NCBI GenBank assembly: GCA_009844425.1 | Contig: VYBN01000017.1 | Coordinates: forward strand, 173,201 to 237,200 | Length of the DNA stretch: 64,000 nt | Direction: 5' to 3' | DNA from: Gammaproteobacteria bacterium | Lineage (GTDB): Bacteria > Pseudomonadota > Gammaproteobacteria > Steroidobacterales > Foliamicaceae | Shown: piece by piece, positions 7,787 through 17,445 of the stretch | How positions within the stretch are numbered: the stretch's first letter is position 1 | Layout: every line of letters starts with the position of its first letter | Made by a program: the position numbers and the translations under genes | Notes under the pieces: model-generated | Databases searched by the model: none | Seen by the model: only the letters and a program-made list of their open reading frames with translations | Told to the model about the DNA's origin: nothing

Positions 7787-10705
7787 TCAGAAGCGGTAGA
7801 TTCCACCTACAACGATACGTCTGTCGGGAAGTCCGACGAAACAAAGCGGTCCGGCTGTACTGACGCAATGTTGATCAATGCGCTCTTCGGTAAGGTTGAC
7901 CACTTCAAGACCAACATCCAGATGATCGTTCACCGAGTAGTTGATGCTGGCGTTTAGCTGACCTCTGTCGAGCGTATGGACCGGGAAGCTGAATGTACTG
8001 CTGCCGCTCGTGTTGGCGCCGCCACCGAAGTCCTGCGTGCGGAACGATTCGCGCCACGTGTAGCGCGCTCTTGCCGACAGACCGTACTTCTCGTAGTAGA
8101 TCGTGATGTTGTACGCGTCTTCGGAGAAGTCGAGCAGTCCCCGAGGAATGCAGACACCGGAACCGAGAACCTGCGCACCGCGTCCCGACGTGCAATCGAC
8201 GATTGAACCACCGCTGAAGTCCTGGTTGGTGTAGTTGAAAATGACACCGAAACCGGACGCCCAGCCCAGCCGGTCCTCGAAGCCTGAAAGGTCGTACTGG
8301 AAGGCAAACTCGAAACCGGACTGGGTGGTGGTTGACGGGTCGTTGGTCCAGGTCTGGTAGTCGACGCACAATCCCAGCCTGTTGGGGTCGCCCAGTACGT
8401 TGGGTATGACCGTCGGGTTCCAGATACCGCCGCCCGGGCAACTTGGGTCCGTTTCACGGGCAAGACCACTGGTGGAACTTGCATCCTCAACCAGCAATGC
8501 GCCTTCGAAGACCTGCCCGATGATGTCCGTGCGGTCCTTCGTGAAGTAACCGAGGCTGACCAGCGCCGAGTCGGCAAAGTACCACTCGACCGCCAGATCC
8601 AGAGAATCCACTTCCTCGGGCTTCAGGTTGGGGTTGCCCTGATCGATGGCGGAATTTTCCTGATTGTCAGCCGCAAACGCAGTGCTTATCCGGTTGAAAC
8701 CCGGACGCCGGATGTCGGAGCCATAGCCGAATCGAACGATCACGTCTTCGCTGACCTCGGCTGCCACGTTCAATCGCGGCAGCAGGAAGTCGTACTTGCC
8801 CTTGGTTGATTCCAGCGACCTGTTGCCGGCAGCGTCCTCAAAGCCATACGCCACCGAATCGACTTCGGTCTCGACATAGCGCACGCCCACGTTGCCGCGG
8901 AAAATGCCGGCCTGGAAGTTCGCTTGCGCATACAGAGCCGTGGTCTCTTCGCTGACGTCATAGAACTGATTCCGATCGGAAGCAAGTCTGGCTGTATCCG
9001 GACTGACCGGATCGTGCGCTACGACCGCCGCCTCCAGAATGGCCAGCGTGCCGTCCGGGTCGGAAAAGGCGCGATCCGGGTCGACGAGCAGGAAATCGCG
9101 AATGAACAATGTTCTGCCGTCGCCCTTGTCAAAGTTACTGGGGCCCGGCACCAGCAGTTCCGAGAACAGGACGCCGTTTGGGCTGTCCACCATTCGGCTG
9201 AAGCCGCCGATCCGGTCCTGAATACGGTTGAACCGGCTTGAGGACTCGCCGTAGCGGAAACCGAAGTCGAGTGTGGTGATGCCGTTCCAGTCCGCTTCCC
9301 AGGAGAAGTCCATGCGGAACGCATCCTCTTCGTTTTCTGTTGTATTGCGGCCGATAATCACCTGGTCCAGAACCACATTGGCCGGGTCCAGCAGATCGGC
9401 CTGCGCCGGTGCAAAGGGTGAATCGTAATTGACGCCCCACGACAACGTGCCGCCGGACAGGTCGTAGATGAACGGCACGCAGTTGTCGTTGCTGCTTCCG
9501 TCGAGAGGGCAGTTCGGGTTGATGAAGTTCAGGGTCGTGCTCAGGTTGGGGTTGGACGTGTCCGAGGTCGTCATCGCGTACTCGGCGCTTACGGACCATC
9601 TGTCGCTATTCCACTCACCACCGAGCGCAATGATCTGACTGTCGGTGACGCGAGACCCGGTATCGCTCGAGAAACGCAGGTTGGGATCGTCATCGTCGTT
9701 GGCCAGGTCCGGCTCGAGCGTACCCTGAAGCGCTGCGGGGAACCTGCCGGGACCGACTCCGAAATCAACCGTTTCATAGGCCGTGGGGACACTGAGGTTT
9801 CTCAGCGTGCTGACGCCGGAGGCCTGAAGCCTGTAACTGTCCTGGCTTCGCTCCTGCTCATTGATCACGATGTCGGCATGAAACTTCAGACTGTCACTGG
9901 GCGCCCACTCGAAGGTCGACGCCAGATTGACGGTGTCGTAGTCGTAGTTTTCCTGCTCCTGAACCAGGAACTGGATGCCGAGAAATTCAGAGGGATCGAC
10001 GGCGGCCGCCGGCGAAACGCGATTGTCGCGGTCGGTACGGGGACGAAATGACACCGACTCCTGCTCGGTAACGCTGCCGCTGATCACAAAACCGACTTCG
10101 CCCGCGCCCGTCGACCAATTGTCGCCGAACGCGCCCGAGAATCTTGGCGTCATGCTTTCGGAGCTGAGGCTGCTGTCTTCGTACTGAACCCTGACCGCGC
10201 CCAACGTCGCCGGCAGATCAAGCGGGCGTATCGTCTTGAGGTTGATCGTGCCGCCAACGGAACCCTCGATGGTCCTGGCGTCGGGCGACTTGGTTACTTC
10301 GACCGCTGAAATAATCGCCGGATTGACATCTTCGAAGTTGATGCCGCTGCGGCCGGAGCCGGAATTCACGGTGGAAACTCCATTGAATTCGACCCGGTTG
10401 GAATTGGTGCCGCGGATTTGAACGCCGGTGCCGACGCCCGCCGTGCGGGTAATCTGGATACCGGTAATATTCTCGAGAACTTCCGCCAGGTTTTGATCGG
10501 GCAGTTTGCCGATATCCTCCGCGATAATGACTTCGACCAGTTGGTCCGAGTCCCGTTTCTGGTCCACGGCGGCAGCCAGGGAACCGCGGATGCCCGTTAC
10601 GACAATCTCTTCCAAAGGCTCGTCGTCCTGCGCGACGGCCGCAGTTGAAAAGACCAGCGTCATCGCGCCCAGCGTGAGCGCAGCAATACTGGGTTGATAT
10701 TTCAT
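7787..10705 (-). CDS. TonB-dependent outer-membrane receptor (uronate oligosaccharide uptake)
   Basis: 972 residues. A signal peptide ends near AAVAQ, followed by the TonB box region EEIVVTGIRGSLAAAVDQKR. The plug domain contains LPDQNLAEVLENITGIQITR and VEVTKSPDARTIEGSVGG, and a 22-stranded-barrel-sized remainder ends in a terminal aromatic strand RRIVVGGIYRF. This is the oligosaccharide-type receptor common in marine gammaproteobacteria, importing lyase products across the outer membrane with TonB/ExbBD energy. It is the first gene of the leftward operon with hydratase, regulator and kduI, and is divergent from a secreted beta-helix protein. A TGGGAG ribosome-binding site precedes the ATG at 10705, and a small hairpin (10719-10734) lies in the leader. 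Confidence 0.92.
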   Translation of the reverse strand: MKYQPSIAALTLGAMTLVFSTAAVAQDDEPLEEIVVTGIRGSLAAAVDQKRDSDQLVEVIIAEDIGKLPDQNLAEVLENITGIQITRTAGVGTGVQIRGTNSNRVEFNGVSTVNSGSGRSGINFEDVNPAIISAVEVTKSPDARTIEGSVGGTINLKTIRPLDLPATLGAVRVQYEDSSLSSESMTPRFSGAFGDNWSTGAGEVGFVISGSVTEQESVSFRPRTDRDNRVSPAAAVDPSEFLGIQFLVQEQENYDYDTVNLASTFEWAPSDSLKFHADIVINEQERSQDSYRLQASGVSTLRNLSVPTAYETVDFGVGPGRFPAALQGTLEPDLANDDDDPNLRFSSDTGSRVTDSQIIALGGEWNSDRWSVSAEYAMTTSDTSNPNLSTTLNFINPNCPLDGSSNDNCVPFIYDLSGGTLSWGVNYDSPFAPAQADLLDPANVVLDQVIIGRNTTENEEDAFRMDFSWEADWNGITTLDFGFRYGESSSRFNRIQDRIGGFSRMVDSPNGVLFSELLVPGPSNFDKGDGRTLFIRDFLLVDPDRAFSDPDGTLAILEAAVVAHDPVSPDTARLASDRNQFYDVSEETTALYAQANFQAGIFRGNVGVRYVETEVDSVAYGFEDAAGNRSLESTKGKYDFLLPRLNVAAEVSEDVIVRFGYGSDIRRPGFNRISTAFAADNQENSAIDQGNPNLKPEEVDSLDLAVEWYFADSALVSLGYFTKDRTDIIGQVFEGALLVEDASSTSGLARETDPSCPGGGIWNPTVIPNVLGDPNRLGLCVDYQTWTNDPSTTTQSGFEFAFQYDLSGFEDRLGWASGFGVIFNYTNQDFSGGSIVDCTSGRGAQVLGSGVCIPRGLLDFSEDAYNITIYYEKYGLSARARYTWRESFRTQDFGGGANTSGSSTFSFPVHTLDRGQLNASINYSVNDHLDVGLEVVNLTEERIDQHCVSTAGPLCFVGLPDRRIVVGGIYRF

Positions 10706-10776
10706 TGAATTGCTCCCAAGTGAGTATTCTCACTCCATAATGGATGAACTGATTCGATCGTATAAGGTACACATGG

Positions 10777-10791
10777 TTACACCGGTGTCAA
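10777..10791. promoter_or_regulatory. LacI-type operator palindrome
   Basis: TTACACCGGTGTCAA carries the perfect palindrome ACACCGGTGT (10779-10788) with a central CG, the layout expected of LacI-family operators. It lies in the 174-base divergent region between the receptor gene and the beta-helix gene, about 70 bases upstream of the receptor start, where one repressor could control both directions. Assignment to the regulator at 5753 is inferred from proximity. Confidence 0.6.
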
Positions 10792-10879
10792 TAGGTGCCA
10801 CATTCACGGCATATCAGCGGCAAGCGACGGAGGTTTGTCTCCCGGATTTTGACTTGGTAACATTTGTTCCGGAAACGTC

Positions 10880-12604
10880 ATGAGCCACAGACGCCGCCTA
10901 TTCCACGGTATCAACTACATGAAATACAGCAACTTATTTCCGACGCTCGGCATGACGATCCTGCTTCTCTGTTCGCCGCTCCTGGTTGCGGACCAGTCGA
11001 AGGGTGAAATTCCCGCTATTTTGTCCATAGAGACAATAAGGCGTGACAATTACCTGCCCGATTTTTCGTTTGCGGGATATGGGAATGGCCTGGCCGCAAT
11101 ACCGGACGCATCCGGGACCGTAGTCAGGGTTGACGATTTCGGCGCCTCCGCCAACGACGACTCAGACGACACGAAAGCGGTTCTGGCTGCGATATCGCAT
11201 GCAAGTGACGTAGCCGGTCCCGTCATCGTCCGGTTTTCGGCCGGACGGTATATCGTCTCCGAGATTCTGCGAATCGAACGCTCGGACTTTGTGCTGCAGG
11301 GCGAAGGCTCCGGCGCCGGCGGCACCGTCCTTTACTTTCCCCGACCCCTGAAGCAAGTCGACAGAAGTGCTTCGCTGGATGAGCTCAGGCAGTACCTGGT
11401 GGAACTCGACAAGCGCGAAGTGGATCCCGGCAGGAATCTCAATGACTATTTCTCCGAGTATTCATGGAGCGGTGGATTCATCTGGATACAGAAGCCGGGC
11501 GTACGTGAAGCGCCTTACCTGGTGGAATACGACCCGGAGATCGAAAAACTGGCGGAAATCGAGACGGGCGCAAGGGGCGCCCGGACCATCGTGCTTTCCG
11601 CGACGGCCGATATTGCCGCGGGCGACATCATTCAGTTGCAGTGGCTCAATCGCACGGGGCCCGATGCCGGGATCATCAAATCACTCTACGAATCGGAATA
11701 TGAAAGCGCGGGCTCTCATCATTGGTCGTTTCCGGACCGCCCGCTTGTTCGCCAGACTTCCCGGGTGCTGGGGGTCGACGGCCGCAACGTAGAGCTGGCC
11801 GACCCGCTGCTGCATGATGCGAATGACACGATTCCCGCGCAGGTTGCCGCCTGGGACGGCTTGCAGCACGTCGGAATCGAAGATCTCGGACTCGAGTTTC
11901 CCGATTCTCCGTTCTTCGGCCACCACCTGGAGCGCGGCTACAACGGAATTTACTTCACCAGCTCGTTCGATTCCTGGGCGAGAAACATTCGCGTCACCAA
12001 CGCCGACAGCGGAATCCTGAGCTACAACAGCGCCAACCTGACTTTCAGGGACGTGATTTCCGACGGCGCCCGGCGTGCTCACTACGCCGTGCACATGGGC
12101 AACGTGCAAAACGTGCTGGCGGAAAATATCACGATCATGAATCCGGTCCTGCATTCGCTGTCCTTCAACACTCAGTCAACGAAATGCGTCTTCAGGAATG
12201 CCGAGGTTTTCGTCAGCCCGGCGCTCGACCAGCATGCCGGCGCAAACCATCAGAACCTGTTCGACAACGTAACCCTGCACATGCAGGCGGTCCGAAGCAA
12301 CGACGGGCCGGTCGTCCCGGTGTTTGACGGAAGCGGCGCCGGCTACTGGCAGCCCGGTCATGGCGGATTCAATACCACCTGGAATCTGCGTGTCCTGGTT
12401 ACGGGCGGCGCATACGCGGATGAAGTCGTTACGGTGCAGGGCCTGGATGAAGGGCCGATGGCCCGAATCGTCGGTCTGCACGGCAATCGGAAATTCAAGC
12501 TGGATTATCGTCCCACGCCGTATGTCGAAATGCTCAACGAACCTCTCGAATCGGTCCCTTCCCTCTACGATTATCAAAGACAGCAGCGCCTTGACGACGA
12601 TTGA
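10880..12604 (+). CDS. Secreted right-handed beta-helix protein, polysaccharide-lyase/GH28-related
   Basis: Up to 574 residues. A hydrophobic export signal starts at the in-frame ATG 10919 (MKYSNLFPTLGMTILLLCSPLLV), which makes 10919 a plausible real start; 10880 is the longest. After the signal comes VVRVDDFGASANDDSDDTKAVLAAI, the entry motif of pectate-lyase-3/GH28-related beta helices. It is followed by many short beta-coil repeats rich in Asn and Asp (NADSGILSYNSANLTFRD, NVLAENITIMNPV). No pectate-lyase catalytic residues can be assigned by eye. Its divergence from a uronate TonB receptor and the linked kduI suggest a polyuronate lyase or accessory glycan-binding helix. Confidence 0.7.
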   Translation: MSHRRRLFHGINYMKYSNLFPTLGMTILLLCSPLLVADQSKGEIPAILSIETIRRDNYLPDFSFAGYGNGLAAIPDASGTVVRVDDFGASANDDSDDTKAVLAAISHASDVAGPVIVRFSAGRYIVSEILRIERSDFVLQGEGSGAGGTVLYFPRPLKQVDRSASLDELRQYLVELDKREVDPGRNLNDYFSEYSWSGGFIWIQKPGVREAPYLVEYDPEIEKLAEIETGARGARTIVLSATADIAAGDIIQLQWLNRTGPDAGIIKSLYESEYESAGSHHWSFPDRPLVRQTSRVLGVDGRNVELADPLLHDANDTIPAQVAAWDGLQHVGIEDLGLEFPDSPFFGHHLERGYNGIYFTSSFDSWARNIRVTNADSGILSYNSANLTFRDVISDGARRAHYAVHMGNVQNVLAENITIMNPVLHSLSFNTQSTKCVFRNAEVFVSPALDQHAGANHQNLFDNVTLHMQAVRSNDGPVVPVFDGSGAGYWQPGHGGFNTTWNLRVLVTGGAYADEVVTVQGLDEGPMARIVGLHGNRKFKLDYRPTPYVEMLNEPLESVPSLYDYQRQQRLDDD

Positions 12605-12640
12605 TCGCCATTCACGCACATAGCCGGTTGACGCACATCC

Positions 12641-12646
12641 TATAAT
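12641..12646 (+). promoter_or_regulatory. Candidate -10 element for the ABC exporter operon
   Basis: TATAAT followed by CGGG sits 26 bases before the TTG start of the ATPase gene. A TTGACG just upstream is only 7 bases away and so cannot be its -35 partner; no good -35 is seen. Confidence 0.4.
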
Positions 12647-12672
12647 CGGGCGAGCGTGGAGGAGGGAGCGCT

Positions 12673-13410
12673 TTGCTGCAAGCTACGAAGCTTACGAAGA
12701 GCTACGGCGAGATAGAAGCCCTCAAGGGGCTGGACATGACGGTGGAGGGCGGCGACATCTACTGCCTGCTGGGCGCCAACGGCGCCGGCAAGACGACCAC
12801 CATCAGCCTGTTTCTGAACTTCATCCGGCCGGACGGCGGCACCGCGACGGTGTGCGGGCTGGACGTCACCGAACAGCCGCTGGAAACCAAGAAGCTGCTC
12901 GCCTACATACCCGAGCAGGTCATGCTCTACGGAAATCTGACGGCGCTGGAAAATCTTCGCTATTTTTCCCAGCTGGGCGGCCACGACTACTCGCAGGAGG
13001 AATATCGCGACTTCCTGCGGCGAGTGGGCCTTGAAGAGGAGGCCGTGGACCGGCGGGTAAAGACCTACTCGAAGGGAATGCGCCAGAAGGTCGGCGTGGC
13101 CATCGCACTTGCCAAGCAGGCCAGGGCGCTGTTGCTGGACGAGCCGACGGCAGGACTGGACCCCAAGGCCAGCAACGAATTCTCGGAACTGCTGCTGAAA
13201 CTGAAATCGGACGGCGCCGCCATCCTGATGGCCACCCACGATCTGTTCCGCGCCAAGGAAACCGGTACGCGCATCGGCATCATGAAGGAAGGACGCCTGG
13301 TCGATGAGCTCAGCACTGGCGAGGTATCCCATGCCGACGTGGAGAAAATCTATCTCCAGCACATGCACGCCGGCGGACACTACGCGCAGGAGGGCGCCGG
13401 TTCCGCCTGA
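12673..13410 (+). CDS. ABC transporter ATP-binding protein (ABC-2 type exporter)
   Basis: 245 residues. Walker A is GANGAGKTT (about 33-41), and Walker B is ALLLDEPTAGLDP. The signature helix reads TYSKGMRQKVG, so the usual LSGGQ is replaced by YSKGM, as in CcmA/NatA-type export ATPases. The start is TTG, strongly supported by GGAGGGAG seven bases upstream. Two large ABC-2 permeases follow at 14 bases and by overlap, so this is a three-gene exporter operon. The cargo is unknown. Confidence 0.92.
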   Translation: MLQATKLTKSYGEIEALKGLDMTVEGGDIYCLLGANGAGKTTTISLFLNFIRPDGGTATVCGLDVTEQPLETKKLLAYIPEQVMLYGNLTALENLRYFSQLGGHDYSQEEYRDFLRRVGLEEEAVDRRVKTYSKGMRQKVGVAIALAKQARALLLDEPTAGLDPKASNEFSELLLKLKSDGAAILMATHDLFRAKETGTRIGIMKEGRLVDELSTGEVSHADVEKIYLQHMHAGGHYAQEGAGSA

Positions 13411-13426
13411 TCAAGAGGAGAAAATC

Positions 13427-14860
13427 ATGATCGCTTCCATTGCACGCAAGGAATTCTCCGAAATCGTGCGCGACGGGCGGTTCAAATGGACCGCCGGAAT
13501 CATGGCGCTGCTGCTGCTGACGGCCCTGGCCGCCGGCTACCAGAAATACAACGCTCACATGGCCATGCAGAGCCTGGCCCAGGACCAGACCAACTACCAG
13601 TGGCTGAACCAGGGCGACAAGAACCCGCATTCGGGGGCGCACTACGGCAACTACGCGTTCAAGCCCGCCGGACCGCTCGCCTTCTTCGACAACGGCATCA
13701 GCAACTACGCCGGCACCGCGCTGTTCATGGAGGCGCACAAGCAGAACTTCGCAATCGGCCGGCCCGCCACCGACCAGAGTTCCATCGGGCGTTTCGGCGA
13801 TCTCAGCGGCGCCATGATCCTGCAGCTGCTGATGCCGCTTTTGATCATCTTCCTCGGATTCACGGCGTTTTCCGGCGAGCGCGAGAGCGGAACCCTGCGC
13901 CAGGTGCTGAGCATGGGCGTAAGCAATCGCCAGTTGCTCTGGGGCAAGGCGCTTGGAATCGGGACGGCGGTATTGCTGGTCGTCGGCGCCTGCGTGCTGA
14001 TCGGCGGCCTGGCGCTTTCACTGACCGGACTGCATGCGGAGGGTGAGTCCCTCGGTCTGCGGGTGACGCTCATGACGGCGTCCTACCTTCTTTACGCGGC
14101 GATCTTCCTGTTCCTGACGCTTGCGGTGTCCGCCTGGGCGAAGAACGCCCGCACCGCGCTCATGGTCATGGTCGGTTTCTGGGCGTTCGTGGGTTTCCTG
14201 GCGCCGAAAGCCGCCGGCGAAATCTCCAGGATCGTGCACCCGACCCCGGCCTTCGGCCAGTGGATGGCCGACATGCGCGGTCACCAGATGCGCGGAATCG
14301 ACGGAGTGCCGCCGTTCGTGCGCTTCGAGCAGGAGTCCCGGGCGATCTTTGCCGAGTACGGAGCCGAGACGATTGCCGAGCTTCCCGTCTATGTCGGCGC
14401 CCTTCGTCTGCAGAAATTCGAGGAATACGACTTCCCCGTGTTCGACGAGCATTACGGCCGGCTGCGCGATTCCTACATCAATCAGCGCCGTCTGCAAGAC
14501 CGCCTGGGCGTGGTTGCGCCCACGCTGCCCCTGCGGTCGCTGTCGATGGCCCTGGCGGGAACCGATCTCATCCGGCACATCGACTTTGCCGACGCCGCCG
14601 AGACTTACCGGCGCGACATGGTGACCCGGATCAACGCCTACCTCGGCGAAGCGGCCGCCAGCCTGAATACCGCCGGCGGCGTGCTGGTTTCGGACCAGGA
14701 GGTTTTCGGGATCGTGCCGCCATTCGAATTCAGATCGCAGGGATTGGGAGCGACGCTGGATGAGCACGGCGGCAATCTCATCGCTCTCGTGCTGTGGCTG
14801 CTGGCATCGCTGGGACTGGCGCTGTGGGCGGTGCGGCGCCTCAGGGTGGAGGAAGACTGA
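13427..14860 (+). CDS. ABC-2 type permease with large periplasmic domain (DUF3526-like), first subunit
   Basis: 477 residues. The start is ATG 13427 after the ribosome-binding site AAGAGGAG. It has one N-terminal membrane helix, a long extracytoplasmic segment, four to five further helices (MILQLLMPLLIIFLGFTAF with the following GERESGTLRQVLSMGVS cytoplasmic motif of ABC-2 permeases), a second large hydrophilic domain and a C-terminal helix (LIALVLWLLASLGLALWAV). This matches the DUF3526-type permeases that accompany single ATPases and occur in gliding/nitrous-oxide-maturation-like exporters. Its TGA overlaps the ATG of the next permease, pointing to paired expression as a heterodimer. Confidence 0.85.
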   Translation: MIASIARKEFSEIVRDGRFKWTAGIMALLLLTALAAGYQKYNAHMAMQSLAQDQTNYQWLNQGDKNPHSGAHYGNYAFKPAGPLAFFDNGISNYAGTALFMEAHKQNFAIGRPATDQSSIGRFGDLSGAMILQLLMPLLIIFLGFTAFSGERESGTLRQVLSMGVSNRQLLWGKALGIGTAVLLVVGACVLIGGLALSLTGLHAEGESLGLRVTLMTASYLLYAAIFLFLTLAVSAWAKNARTALMVMVGFWAFVGFLAPKAAGEISRIVHPTPAFGQWMADMRGHQMRGIDGVPPFVRFEQESRAIFAEYGAETIAELPVYVGALRLQKFEEYDFPVFDEHYGRLRDSYINQRRLQDRLGVVAPTLPLRSLSMALAGTDLIRHIDFADAAETYRRDMVTRINAYLGEAAASLNTAGGVLVSDQEVFGIVPPFEFRSQGLGATLDEHGGNLIALVLWLLASLGLALWAVRRLRVEED

Positions 14861-16338
14861 TGAAACGGATAATCATTTCGCACGAGACGCGGCAACTCTT
14901 TCGCTCCGGGGCATTTCGAGCGCTGCTGCTACTGGTCGCGGGCGCATTGGCGTTTGCCGCCTTTTCGGGGCAGCGCTCCATCGACCGCCAGGTTGACGGC
15001 GCAATGGCGGCCACCGCGTTCGAGGACGCCCAGCGCGCAAAAATGCGGGCCGATACCGAAGCGTACGAAGCGCGGTTGGCCGCGCAAGGGGGTAAATACG
15101 AGTTCGCCGGGGCGCGGCACGCGCCGGGCGCGGGTCCCCCGCAGGGCACCAATGCCGGTGTGGTCGGTGCACAGACCGCCAAGTACCTCACGTTGCCTCC
15201 CACGGGACTGGCGTCGTTCGCAGTGGGGCAGAGCGACATTCAGCTCAATTACGTGCCGGTTTCGATGAACCCCACGCACACCACCACGAACAACCTCGAA
15301 CTCGAGAACCCGCTGAACCTGATGACGGGATCGTTCGACATCGCGTTCGTCCTGATCTTTCTGCTGCCGATCTTCATCCTGGCGATCAGTTACGACCTGC
15401 TCTCCAGCGAAAAGGAAAGGGGCACGCTGGCGATGATCCTGGCGCACCCGATATCGTTGAAGGAACTGCTGGCCTCGAAGATCATCGCGCGCGCGGGCGT
15501 CCTGGTCGCGAGCATACTGGGGCTCGGGCTGGTTGCGCTGTTTGCGGTAGGCACAAACCTGGATTCGGCCGACACCTGGGCGCGATTCAGTCTGTGGATG
15601 GCGGCCACGCTCCTGTATTCGATGTTCTGGTTCGCGATGGCGGTCATGGTGAACGTGTACGGCCGAAACTCGGCCGCCAACGGCATTGCCTTGGCGGGCA
15701 CCTGGCTGGCCCTGGTTGTGGTTCTGCCGACACTCGTGAGCCTGCTCGCGACAACGATCTATCCCGCTCCGTCACGCATGGAACTGACCGTTGCCGCCAG
15801 GGACGCGCAGACCGATGCCGAAAAAACCTATATGGCCCGGCTGGACGAGTATTACTACGACCACCTGGAGTTCATTCCGGAGGGCGACGAGCGAGCGACA
15901 GATTTCCTGACCGTGGCGATGGCCAACCGCAACGCGATCGAGAAGGCGGTGCGGCCGCTGTACGACGAGTTCCAGGGCCAGCTGAACCGGCAGGAAAGCC
16001 TGGTGCAACGGTTCCAGTTCGTTTCTCCCGCGATCATGATGCAATTGGCGCTGAACGAGGTCTCCGGCACCAGCGCGGACCGTTACGAGCACTTCCTCAA
16101 CCAGGCTTACGACTTCCATGCGAGATGGGGCGAGTATTTCAGTGTCAAGTTCCTTCAGCGGGATCCACTCAAACCCGCCGACTACGACCAGTTCCCGGCG
16201 TTCGAGTACCAGGAGGAACCGTTCGGCACGGTGTTGATGCGGCTGGTTCCGTCTCTGCTGGGAATGATCGTGCTGCTCACCGGAGCACTCCTGATACCTT
16301 TCCTGCGCTTACGTCGCTACCAGGTCGCCACCTCGTAG
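14860..16338 (+). CDS. ABC-2 type permease (DUF3526-like), second subunit
   Basis: 492 residues with the same design as the preceding permease: an N-terminal helix, a periplasmic segment rich in Gly/Pro and Thr, then a membrane block with SSEKERGTLAMILAHPISLKELL (the conserved cytoplasmic coupling motif), a second soluble domain with long acidic helices, and a terminal helix ending LRLRRYQVATS. The start overlaps the previous stop (TGATG), so translation is coupled. With the ATPase it forms a complete exporter; the substrate cannot be read from sequence. Confidence 0.85.
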   Translation: MKRIIISHETRQLFRSGAFRALLLLVAGALAFAAFSGQRSIDRQVDGAMAATAFEDAQRAKMRADTEAYEARLAAQGGKYEFAGARHAPGAGPPQGTNAGVVGAQTAKYLTLPPTGLASFAVGQSDIQLNYVPVSMNPTHTTTNNLELENPLNLMTGSFDIAFVLIFLLPIFILAISYDLLSSEKERGTLAMILAHPISLKELLASKIIARAGVLVASILGLGLVALFAVGTNLDSADTWARFSLWMAATLLYSMFWFAMAVMVNVYGRNSAANGIALAGTWLALVVVLPTLVSLLATTIYPAPSRMELTVAARDAQTDAEKTYMARLDEYYYDHLEFIPEGDERATDFLTVAMANRNAIEKAVRPLYDEFQGQLNRQESLVQRFQFVSPAIMMQLALNEVSGTSADRYEHFLNQAYDFHARWGEYFSVKFLQRDPLKPADYDQFPAFEYQEEPFGTVLMRLVPSLLGMIVLLTGALLIPFLRLRRYQVATS

Positions 16339-16417
16339 TCATTAGCGCGATCATTCAACATTAGGCCCGCGAGGCCGGCAGTTTCCCAAATTGTTGGTGG
16401 CTTGCTGAGAGAAGAGC

Positions 16418-17161
16418 ATGAAAACAACGGCTTATCGAGCATGGCTTGAAGCGCGTGGGCTCGCGCAAAGAAGCCTCGGCACACGCATTTCAGACGCAAA
16501 ACGCGTCGAGAACCACTACGGTGACCTGGACGAACTATACGCGGAGAATCGCCTTGCCAATGTGTTGCAGGAACTCCAATATTCAAAAAGCGACCAGCGA
16601 AGAAATGCCCCCAATCCGTCGAAAATTCCCATAAATGGCAACCTATATGATTGCCTCTCAAGTTACCGCGTAGCGGTAAACAAATATCGTGAATACTTGG
16701 AATCGGACGATGATGGCAGCAGCCCCGAGCCCATCGAGCAAAGTGATGATGACGGATGGGAACGGCTCTTTGGGCTTGAGCGCGACTTGCAGGCCACACT
16801 ACGCGACCAAATCGGACAATTGGAGCCTGGTCTGGAAATCATTGATGGAGGCGGCGAACATTCTGTCGCTTCCGGTTTCATCGACATCACGGCAAAGGCA
16901 CCCGATGATACGGTCGTAGTGATCGAACTCAAGGCGGGAACAGCTCGCCGCGATGCCATCGCCCAAATCCTGAGCTACATGGGAGATATCGCCACCGAGT
17001 ATCCCCACGAGGTTCGAGGCATCCTTGTTGCGGGCGACTTTGACGACAAGGCTCGCGCCGCAGCGCGAGTCGTCCCGTCGCTCTTGCTGCGACGCTATAG
17101 CATCGAGTTCCAGTTCCACGCCTTGGGAGACGCTGATTCTGACCTCACGGTCAGGCGGTAA
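16418..17161 (+). CDS. NucS/PD-(D/E)XK-type nuclease with restriction-associated N-terminal domain
   Basis: 247 residues. The N-terminal half (residues about 1-95) has the pattern RVENHYGDLDELYAEN...LQYSKSD...PNPSKIPINGNLYDCLSSYRSAV-like, a module I recall in front of many restriction and defence nucleases. The C-terminal half carries a clear nuclease core: GFIDI with Asp156, IELK with Glu170 and Lys172, and Gln183 in AIAQILSYMGD, the NucS/RecB-like order. It probably cleaves DNA. It is less G+C-rich than the ABC genes before it and is followed at once by VapB and a VapC remnant, so it looks like an acquired defence or repair gene. Confidence 0.75.
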   Translation: MKTTAYRAWLEARGLAQRSLGTRISDAKRVENHYGDLDELYAENRLANVLQELQYSKSDQRRNAPNPSKIPINGNLYDCLSSYRVAVNKYREYLESDDDGSSPEPIEQSDDDGWERLFGLERDLQATLRDQIGQLEPGLEIIDGGGEHSVASGFIDITAKAPDDTVVVIELKAGTARRDAIAQILSYMGDIATEYPHEVRGILVAGDFDDKARAAARVVPSLLLRRYSIEFQFHALGDADSDLTVRR

Positions 17162-17184
17162 CGATGAACTGCAGCAGGTGGATT

Positions 17185-17445
17185 ATGCTCTGCATTGTGA
17201 GAACTACCATTTCGCTTGACGAACACTTGGGGAGACAGGTTCGCCGAAGGGCAGCCGCTCAAGGACTCAGCGTGAGCGCTTTCATTTGCAAGGTTCTGGA
17301 CCACGCGCTCAAGCAGCGCATGCAATCAGAGCCGCCTCCGTTTCACCTGGTTACGGTGCGCAACGCACGAGTGCGCGCGGGCGTTGACCTCGATTCGTCC
17401 GGATCACTCGATACCCAGGACGACCGGGCGCGGTTTGCGCTCTGA
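17185..17445 (+). CDS. vapB: VapB-type ribbon-helix-helix antitoxin
   Basis: About 83-87 residues. The body reads RTTISLDEHLGRQVRRRAA, a ribbon-helix-helix DNA-binding start, and ends with PPFHLVTV followed by GVDLDSSGSLDTQDD, the toxin-neutralising tail typical of VapB. ATG 17185 is used; GTG 17197 (giving a protein that begins RTTISLD) is equally possible, and ATG 17164 adds residues that match nothing. The toxin that should follow survives only as a fragment in another frame, so this antitoxin is now an orphan. Confidence 0.7.
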   Translation: MLCIVRTTISLDEHLGRQVRRRAAAQGLSVSAFICKVLDHALKQRMQSEPPPFHLVTVRNARVRAGVDLDSSGSLDTQDDRARFAL

